Assembly (NCBI GenBank): GCA_017431185.1
Contig: JAFRLP010000105.1
Location: 1 to 40,027, forward strand
Source of the DNA: Victivallales bacterium
Lineage (GTDB): Bacteria > Verrucomicrobiota > Lentisphaeria > Oligosphaerales > Oligosphaeraceae
Direction: 5' to 3'
DNA length: 40,027 nucleotides
Every line of letters begins with the position of its first letter. Within the stretch, counting starts at the first letter, position 1. Positions 35,024-40,027 of this stretch are shown piece after piece. A model generated the notes under the pieces. That model was not told where the DNA came from and did not search any database. It saw only the letters and a list, made by a program, of their open reading frames with translations. A program made the translations under genes and the position numbers.

Positions 35024-35518
35024 TCAAAGACGCAGATCGGCGAGAAGGGTCTTCAGTTTTTCCTTGGCGCGGAAGATGCGGACCTTGACCAGGCTTTCCG
35101 AAATCCCAGTCTCATGGGCGATTTCGCGTATGGAAAGACCGCCGATTTGGAACATGGTATAGGCATCCCTTAAAGTCGGCGGCAAGGCGCTGAACGCAGC
35201 CTGTAAACGTTCACGCAGCATAGCCACGTCTGCGGCTTCGGATAAATCACGGGTCAGACCGCCGTCCTCCTCCTTCACTTCCTCCACAAAGTCAAGGTGC
35301 TGGTTGTCACGCCAGAAGTTTTTTCGCAAATTGCGGGCAATGGTAAAGGCGAGCCCAGAGACGGCGGAGTCGGAATCCTGCAAGTCCTCACGCATCTTCC
35401 ACAGTTTCAGGAAGGTGTTCTGCACCAGGTCGCAAGCCTCGGCATAATGGCTCCCGGTCGCCACCAGCCAGTTGGTCAGCTTTGGCGCTATCCTCTGGTA
35501 ATGTTCTTCTATCGTCAT
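35024..35518 (-). CDS. ECF-type RNA polymerase sigma factor
   Basis: A 164-residue sigma-70 family protein with only regions 2 and 4. Region 2 contains EACDLVQNTFLKLWKMRE and AFTIARNLRKNFWRD. Region 4 contains LPPTLRDAYTMFQIGGLSIREIAHETGISESLVKVRIFRAKEKL. Its ATG overlaps the stop codon of sctU by one base (TGATG at 35516-35520), so it is translationally coupled to the type III secretion operon. This suggests it controls secretion-related genes, perhaps effectors or the operon itself. No anti-sigma factor gene is adjacent; downstream is the unrelated cluster B promoter. Confidence 0.9.
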   Translation of the reverse strand: MTIEEHYQRIAPKLTNWLVATGSHYAEACDLVQNTFLKLWKMREDLQDSDSAVSGLAFTIARNLRKNFWRDNQHLDFVEEVKEEDGGLTRDLSEAADVAMLRERLQAAFSALPPTLRDAYTMFQIGGLSIREIAHETGISESLVKVRIFRAKEKLKTLLADLRL

Positions 35519-36636
35519 CAGGTGTGCCTCACCAAAGTATCCTCCAGGACGACGCTGTCGAGTTCAGCCTCTTCCTTGCGGGACTCCTGCAGTTTCTTCA
35601 CCCATTTCAGCACTTCGGCCACCGGCTCGATGAGGTCGTCGGGTATGATTCCCGCCACACGCCCTTGCTGCCACAAAGCCCGGGCCAGGGGGACGTTCTC
35701 CATGATGGGGATGCCCTCCTCCAGCGCAGTTTCACGGATGATCTTCGCATAGCGGTCAGCGCCAGCCACCACGATGTACGGCAACGGAGCCTCCTCCGGG
35801 TCGTAGCGGATGCCGATGGCCAGGCGGGTCGGGTTGGTGACCACCACATTGGCGCGCCTGGCGGCGGGGGCCGGATCGGGTCCGTTCAGAATCTCATTGC
35901 GGAACTCCCGCTGCGCCTGCTTGATTTCCTGGGAGCCCTCCATCTCCTTGTACTCGCGCTTCACCTCGTCCTTGGTCATCATCATCTCCTTGGTGAAATT
36001 GTGCCCCTGGAACAGCCTGTCCACCACGGCAATGACAATGTAGCCAAACGCAGTATAGTACGCCAGGCGCTTGAGCATCAGTTTCAGGCAGGGGAAGATG
36101 TCGTCGATGGTTCCGTAGCACAGGGTCAGCAGCTCGGGGACCGAGGCCATGATGATCTTGTAGATCAGGTAGCTCAGGAACGTCACCTTGACCACGTTCT
36201 TGAAGAACTCAAAGAAATTCTTCATGCAGAAGATTTTCTTGGCCCCCTCCACGGGATTGATTTTGTCCATGTTGGGCTTGAGCGGCTCCAGCGTGAACAG
36301 GAAGCCTATCTGCGACACGTTGGCGGCAATCCCGACCACCGCCGCCACCAGCACGAAGATGAAGGTGTACTTGCAGATGAAAATCGCCGCCAGCGTCGCC
36401 CCGCCGGGAATGGAGGCCACCGGCCTGTCTGCCAGGCGCTCGCCGACGTAGTACATCAGTTCGGTGAAGTCATCCACCATCTGCACGCTGCACAGCGCCA
36501 CCAGGCAGAAAAGCACGATGAGAAGCGCCGTCGAAACAATGTCCTTGGAGGTGCAGACCTGCCCCTTCTCGCGGGCGTCCCGCAATTTCTTGGGGGTCGG
36601 CATTTCAGTCTTTTCGCCATTGTCGTCGGAGGCCAT
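35518..36636 (-). CDS. sctU: Type III secretion export switch protein SctU (YscU/FlhB family)
   Basis: A 372-residue inner-membrane component of the export apparatus. The N-terminus MASDDNGEKTEMPTPKKLRD fits the family's EKTExPTxKKLRDAR signature, followed by four transmembrane segments (about 35-55, 80-108, 145-165, 190-208) and the cytoplasmic domain. The autocleavage motif, NPTH in nearly all homologues, reads NPTR here (residues 268-271, codons at 35824-35835). The Asn and Pro needed for cleavage are kept. This domain switches substrate class once the needle is complete. ATG 36636 follows sctT by 15 bp. Confidence 0.92.
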   Translation of the reverse strand: MASDDNGEKTEMPTPKKLRDAREKGQVCTSKDIVSTALLIVLFCLVALCSVQMVDDFTELMYYVGERLADRPVASIPGGATLAAIFICKYTFIFVLVAAVVGIAANVSQIGFLFTLEPLKPNMDKINPVEGAKKIFCMKNFFEFFKNVVKVTFLSYLIYKIIMASVPELLTLCYGTIDDIFPCLKLMLKRLAYYTAFGYIVIAVVDRLFQGHNFTKEMMMTKDEVKREYKEMEGSQEIKQAQREFRNEILNGPDPAPAARRANVVVTNPTRLAIGIRYDPEEAPLPYIVVAGADRYAKIIRETALEEGIPIMENVPLARALWQQGRVAGIIPDDLIEPVAEVLKWVKKLQESRKEEAELDSVVLEDTLVRHT

Positions 36637-36651
36637 CGTCCTGTTCTCCCC

Positions 36652-37431
36652 TTATTGCAACAATAGCCTCTGAACTGGCGCAAGAATCGCGCTGTCCTTC
36701 GTATAGACCAGCATGTCCATGATGAAAGGCAGATAGATGATCAGCATCGCCACGCCCAGCGCGGACTTGATCGGCATCGACAGGAAGAACACATTGAGCT
36801 GCGGCGCGGTGCGGTTGACCAGGCCCAGGCCCAGGGTGGCGAGGAACATGATGATGATGACCGGCGCCGCGATCACGATGGTCGTGCGGAGCATCCCGCT
36901 CAAAGTGCTGAGCATCTGGGCGGGCGCGTCCGGCGCGAAATGGAAATAGTCGTCGTAGATGGGCCATATCCGGTAACTCATGTATAGCGCGCCCAGGAAG
37001 ACGAACACGACCCCCGCCACGAAGAAAATCGTGGAGACCAGCTGGGTGAAGAAGATGCCGGTGGTCGATACCTGCGCACCGCTCAACGGCGAATAGACCT
37101 CGCCCATGGTCGCGCCGCGCTGGTTGTCGATGAAATTCCCCACGTTCTCCGCAACCCAGAAGGGGATGGCCGCAAAGAAACCCAGCAGGAATCCCAGCAG
37201 CGCCTCCTTGACCGCCAGCAGCGAGAACATCAGTGCGCTTGGTTCGCCGGGCGGCATCCCGCGCAGCGCCAGGGGCACCACCAGCAGGGAGAATCCCAGG
37301 ACAGTGGCCCGCCGCGCCACGCCCGGCACCATCGACTCCGACAAGGCGGGGCATATCGCCAGCGCACCGCCGATGCGCGCCATCGACAGCACCGACGCCA
37401 GGATGAATCTATGGAAATCCAGGTAAGTCAC
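36652..37431 (-). CDS. sctT: Type III secretion export apparatus protein SctT
   Basis: A 259-residue polytopic protein of the SctT/FliR family, with about six hydrophobic segments. Conserved features include MARIGGALAICPAL at the N-terminus, GFLLGFFAAIPFWVAENVGNFIDNQRGATMGEVYSPLSG in the middle (typical GxxxDxQRG-like region) and FFLSMPIKSALGVAMLIIYLP near the C-terminus. It forms the export gate with SctR and SctS. The start is the GTG at 37431, preceded by a GGAGG-rich ribosome site; the gene lies 21 bp after sctS. Confidence 0.92.
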   Translation of the reverse strand: MTYLDFHRFILASVLSMARIGGALAICPALSESMVPGVARRATVLGFSLLVVPLALRGMPPGEPSALMFSLLAVKEALLGFLLGFFAAIPFWVAENVGNFIDNQRGATMGEVYSPLSGAQVSTTGIFFTQLVSTIFFVAGVVFVFLGALYMSYRIWPIYDDYFHFAPDAPAQMLSTLSGMLRTTIVIAAPVIIIMFLATLGLGLVNRTAPQLNVFFLSMPIKSALGVAMLIIYLPFIMDMLVYTKDSAILAPVQRLLLQ

Positions 37432-37452
37432 GGCCCAAAGCCCCCCTCCCTT

Positions 37453-37719
37453 TCAATGCAGGAGGGGGAAATTCTTGAAAATCCCCTGGGTGTAGAGAAG
37501 CATCTCCCCCCCCATCCAGGAACTGGCGGCGAGGAGCGTGATGGAAATGGTGATCAGCTTCACGGCGAAGCCGAGCGTCTGTTCCTGGACTTGGGTGAGC
37601 GCCTGGAGCAGGGAGACCAGGATTCCGATGACCGTCGCCACAATGATGGGGAGCAGCGACAGTTTCAGCACCAGGAGCAGGCAGGCCTGGGCGTAGTCAA
37701 GCAGTTGGGCGTGGTTCAT
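37453..37719 (-). CDS. sctS: Type III secretion export apparatus protein SctS
   Basis: An 88-residue protein of the SctS/FliQ family with two transmembrane hairpins (about 10-35 and 50-75). LKLSLLPIIVATVIGILVS, then LLQALTQVQEQTLGFAVKL, is the family core (GLxxxLLQAxTQxQ-like). Start ATG 37719 has a full AAGGAGGT ribosome site. It belongs to the export gate and sits in canonical order between sctR and sctT. Confidence 0.93.
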   Translation of the reverse strand: MNHAQLLDYAQACLLLVLKLSLLPIIVATVIGILVSLLQALTQVQEQTLGFAVKLITISITLLAASSWMGGEMLLYTQGIFKNFPLLH

Positions 37720-37730
37720 CGGTGACCTCC

Positions 37731-38420
37731 TTACACGTAACTGCGCACAAGCCCCTGGATGAGCAGCGTCCAGCCATCGACCATGACAAACAGGAGCAGT
37801 TTGAAGGGTAGCGAAATGGTCACGGGCGAGACCATCATCATGCCCATGGCCAAAAGGATGTTGCTGACGATGATGTCAATGGCGATGAACGGCAGATAGA
37901 CCAGAAAACCAATCTGGAATGCCTTGGCGAGTTCGCTGACGCAAAAACTGGGGATCAGGATGTAGAAGCTCTCCGAATTGACGGTCGCGCTATCCTCCCC
38001 CTCCTTTGCCCACAGCCGTTCAGCCGTGCTGACGAAGAACGCCCGTTCCCGTTCCCCGACCTGCCCCAGCAGCCATTGCCGGAACGGCTCCGCCGCCTTG
38101 GGGACGATGTCGGTCTCATAGAAGGGCTGGCCGGGTTCCGCAGGCTGCCCCTTCTGGGCGCGTTCCGCCATCGCGGCGCGCTCGGTCTTCACGATATCCC
38201 AGCACTGATTGAGGACAGGGGCCATGATGTAGAAGGAGAGGATCATCGCCATGGCATTGAGCACCATGTTCGGAGGGATGGACTGGATGCCCAGGGCATT
38301 GCGGATAAGCGACATCACCACCACCATCTTCAGGTAACTGGTCGCCACCATGGCCAGAAAAGGCACGAGCGACAGTCCGACCAGCAGGACAATCAGCGCA
38401 AATGGGTCAGTCTGGAACAT
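37731..38420 (-). CDS. sctR: Type III secretion export apparatus protein SctR
   Basis: A 229-residue protein of the SctR/FliP family. The conserved block VPFLAMVATSYLKMVVVMSLIRNALGIQSIPPNMVLNAMAMILS is close to YscR-type homologues and argues for a non-flagellar system, as does the lack of a cleavable signal peptide before it. The C-terminal FCVSELAKAFQIGFLVYLPFIAIDIIVSNILLAMGMMMVSP is equally typical. The start is the ATG at 38420, immediately after the sctQ stop, with GGAGG upstream; the frame extends to 38444 inside sctQ and is rejected there. Confidence 0.93.
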   Translation of the reverse strand: MFQTDPFALIVLLVGLSLVPFLAMVATSYLKMVVVMSLIRNALGIQSIPPNMVLNAMAMILSFYIMAPVLNQCWDIVKTERAAMAERAQKGQPAEPGQPFYETDIVPKAAEPFRQWLLGQVGERERAFFVSTAERLWAKEGEDSATVNSESFYILIPSFCVSELAKAFQIGFLVYLPFIAIDIIVSNILLAMGMMMVSPVTISLPFKLLLFVMVDGWTLLIQGLVRSYV

Positions 38421-38421
38421 T

Positions 38422-39258
38422 TCAGCGTACCTCCTCGATGGCAAACGCCGCCTTGCCCGCCAGCGTGTCCAGGCGTCCGCTGGCCAGCGCCTTGCCGCCT
38501 TGGCACAACGTCAATGCCGTGGGAGTCGGGATGTCAGGCAACTGTTCATCCGCAAACTGCGCAAAGGTCAGTTCAATGACGTCAGGGGCGCAGACCTGAA
38601 GCATCGAGTCCTTCGGAGTCTCCAATTGCCACTTCGGCGGTATCGACCCCATTTCAGGCAACATCAGATAATCGCCGGGGGCAAGGCCGGCGAGTTCCTC
38701 TTCCGTCAAGGAAAAGGAGGCATAGACGGCGCGGCCAGGCCGCTTCATGGACCGAATGGCGTCATGATTGAGGTCAATGAACTTCAAGGCCCCCAATGCG
38801 TGAATCAGATTCTGGTTGATTTTCAGCAGAAACGAAGCCAGAATTTTCCCTTCGGCGGAAACGATCTCAAATCCGGTCGAACCCTCGCGGCTTTCAGCGG
38901 GCGCCACTCCAACCACATTCAATTGCTGCCGTGCGGCATTTTCCAGGATCTGGAAAAGGGGGCCGCACTCCTTCTCCACCAACGCCAGCTTCAGCGCATC
39001 GGGCAAGTTGTTCTTGACATCCCAGAGCACGTGCAGATCGGGAAATGCCTCACGGTTGCCAAGACCAAGAAAATTATCCTCGTCATCCAGCCGGATGGCA
39101 ATCTCCAGCACATCCCGAAATTTGACTCCGGAACGCCGCATCACACACTGCTGATCGCCCCAGCGGCAAGGCATTGCCCAGGCGGGGGAGTCGAAAATCA
39201 TCCCCGCGCCAACCTTTTCCCAAGACGGCCATTTTTGCAGCAATTCAAACGCGTTCAT
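38422..39258 (-). CDS. sctQ: Type III secretion C-ring protein SctQ (SpoA domain)
   Basis: A 278-residue protein in the position of SctQ, the cytoplasmic sorting-platform protein. The first about 185 residues are variable, then a SpoA-like fold follows (SLTEEELAGLAPGDYLMLPE, then FADEQLPDIPTPTALTLCQGGKALASGRL). Only one recognisable SpoA unit is seen; SctQ usually has two, so the second may be degenerate or supplied in another way. Start ATG 39258 has AAGGAG upstream inside the end of sctP (14-bp overlap). Identification rests partly on gene order. Confidence 0.75.
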   Translation of the reverse strand: MNAFELLQKWPSWEKVGAGMIFDSPAWAMPCRWGDQQCVMRRSGVKFRDVLEIAIRLDDEDNFLGLGNREAFPDLHVLWDVKNNLPDALKLALVEKECGPLFQILENAARQQLNVVGVAPAESREGSTGFEIVSAEGKILASFLLKINQNLIHALGALKFIDLNHDAIRSMKRPGRAVYASFSLTEEELAGLAPGDYLMLPEMGSIPPKWQLETPKDSMLQVCAPDVIELTFAQFADEQLPDIPTPTALTLCQGGKALASGRLDTLAGKAAFAIEEVR

Positions 39259-40027
39259 TGTCTTTGGTTCTCCTTACGGAAACCGCTATCTGGTAATTGT
39301 GGATGCGGCCCGCCAAATGCTGTTCCAACTGGGAAAGGTTGCGTTCCAGCAGTGCCTGGGCCTCCGTTGTCACCGCCTGGAAAGCCACGGTAAGCGTCTG
39401 GTTCCGCGCGGTCAGGGTGACTTCCGCGCCATCCAGCACGTCAGGCTTGAGTTGAATGCGAACCGTCCCTTCCCCCCCGTGTATCTCGCCGCTCGTTACT
39501 TCAATCGCGTGACACACAGCCTCCACGACCTCCGCGATTCCCTCTGTCCTGGCTGTGGCCGCCGAATTGGACGACACACCAGAAACCGAGACGGGAGCCT
39601 CCACCTGAACTGCCGCAGTGGGCTGAACAAACGGGACGACAACCTGCGCTGGATGATGATTGGGCAAGGCCGACGCCCTCTCCTCCATGTCCCATTTCCT
39701 CGGACGCGCCACATTCCCTGACAACCGCTGTGCTTGGTTTTCAGACGGAACACCCTCAACCGCCAAATCAGTGGCCACCTTCGGACGCTCGACCACCGAC
39801 GACGCCGTATATACTGGCGGCATCACCGCCGACGTCTGCACGGTCTGCTCGGAGCGTAGCGTCGGCGTCACCGCCGCCGTCTGCACGGTCTGCTCGGAGC
39901 GTAGCGGCGGCGTCACCGCCGCCGTCTGCACGGTCTGCTCTGAGCGTAGCGGCGTCGTCACCGCCGCCGTCCGCACGGTCTGCTCGGAGCGTAGCGGCGG
40001 CGTCACCGCCGCCGTCCGCACGGTCTG
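39245..40027 (-). CDS. sctP: Type III secretion needle-length regulator SctP-like (FliK-type), 5' end beyond window
   Basis: The C-terminal about 260 residues of a protein whose start lies beyond the window; the frame is open to the edge. The N-terminal visible part is repeated 15-residue units (TAAVTPPLRSEQTVQ type) encoded by 45-bp tandem repeats, followed by a low-complexity Pro/Ala/Val region. The last about 90 residues resemble the FliK/Flg_hook C-terminal domain (GTVRIQLKPDVLDGAEVTLTA, then ALLERNLSQLEQHLAGR), which contacts the export switch SctU. In this family the repeat-rich middle can act as a molecular ruler. It overlaps sctQ by 14 bp. Confidence 0.75.
   Translation of the reverse strand, partial: QTVRTAAVTPPLRSEQTVRTAAVTTPLRSEQTVQTAAVTPPLRSEQTVQTAAVTPTLRSEQTVQTSAVMPPVYTASSVVERPKVATDLAVEGVPSENQAQRLSGNVARPRKWDMEERASALPNHHPAQVVVPFVQPTAAVQVEAPVSVSGVSSNSAATARTEGIAEVVEAVCHAIEVTSGEIHGGEGTVRIQLKPDVLDGAEVTLTARNQTLTVAFQAVTTEAQALLERNLSQLEQHLAGRIHNYQIAVSVRRTKDNERV
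39828..40027 (-). repeat. 45-bp tandem repeats in sctP
   Basis: Four complete 45-bp units (39828-39872, 39873-39917, 39918-39962, 39963-40007) plus 20 bp of a fifth that continues past the window edge. Units differ at only a few bases. Unit length is a multiple of three, so gain or loss of units changes protein length by 15 residues without a frameshift. Confidence 0.9.

Noticed and set aside
35518..39258. Flagellar export genes (fliP-fliQ-fliR-flhB)
   Set aside because: The R-type protein lacks a signal peptide and matches YscR-type sequences, and the gene order P-Q-R-S-T-U is that of non-flagellar systems; flanking genes are not flagellar.
39828..40027. CRISPR array
   Set aside because: The 45-bp units are directly adjacent without spacers and stay in frame in a coding sequence.

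Overview
The window looks like chromosomal DNA of a Gram-negative, GC-rich bacterium of the PVC group, most likely Lentisphaerota (Victivallis-like). This is an inference from gene content. It rests on two prepilin-like proteins with an [18 protein letters not shown] N-terminus and a C-terminal H-x9-D motif sitting inside glycan-degradation clusters, on regulators that join a GntR-type HTH to a LacI-type sensor domain, on many Gfo/Idh/MocA, LamG and glycosidase genes, and on a non-flagellar type III secretion operon. No rRNA or tRNA gene was seen.

Region 1 (1-7.6 kb): a structured leader RNA with a terminator switch precedes a divergent MetK-like gene, followed by a GntR/LacI-type regulator. 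A Gfo/Idh/MocA oxidoreductase (with a palindrome inside its promoter), a tRNA-dihydrouridine synthase and glutamate dehydrogenase are on the minus strand. An orphan histidine kinase diverges from gdhA. Region 2 (7.6-12.6 kb): a tight plus-strand operon encodes a coiled-coil lipoprotein, an alpha/beta hydrolase, a TPR protein, a DUF4037-type nucleotidyltransferase-like protein (frameshifted) and a NodB-type deacetylase. Region 3 (12.6-14.4 kb): an Rpn-type PD-(D/E)XK nuclease gene lies between inverted copies of a three-hairpin repeat. One copy is bounded by a perfect 23-bp terminal inverted repeat, and a third copy lies at 7.7 kb. A GH127-like gene follows.

Region 4 (16.3-35.0 kb): two tandem paralogous minus-strand clusters. 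Cluster B (35.0 to 22.5 kb) reads regulator, prepilin-like protein, beta-propeller glycosidase-like protein, M28-like peptidase, 1,296-residue LamG/CBM9/glycosidase-like protein, zinc alcohol dehydrogenase, SDR, sialidase-like protein. Cluster A (22.3 to 16.3 kb) keeps only regulator, prepilin-like protein and the giant protein. A 29-nt sequence identical to the 3' end of the beta-propeller gene shows that A lost genes from a B-like ancestor. Both regulators have the same promoter architecture and an operator-like palindrome just downstream of the -10 box. Together these genes look like regulated capture, cleavage and oxidation of a complex glycan.

Region 5 (35.0-40.0 kb): a type III secretion export-apparatus operon on the minus strand, sctP-Q-R-S-T-U, translationally coupled to an ECF sigma factor. 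sctP runs off the window edge and carries 45-bp tandem repeats.
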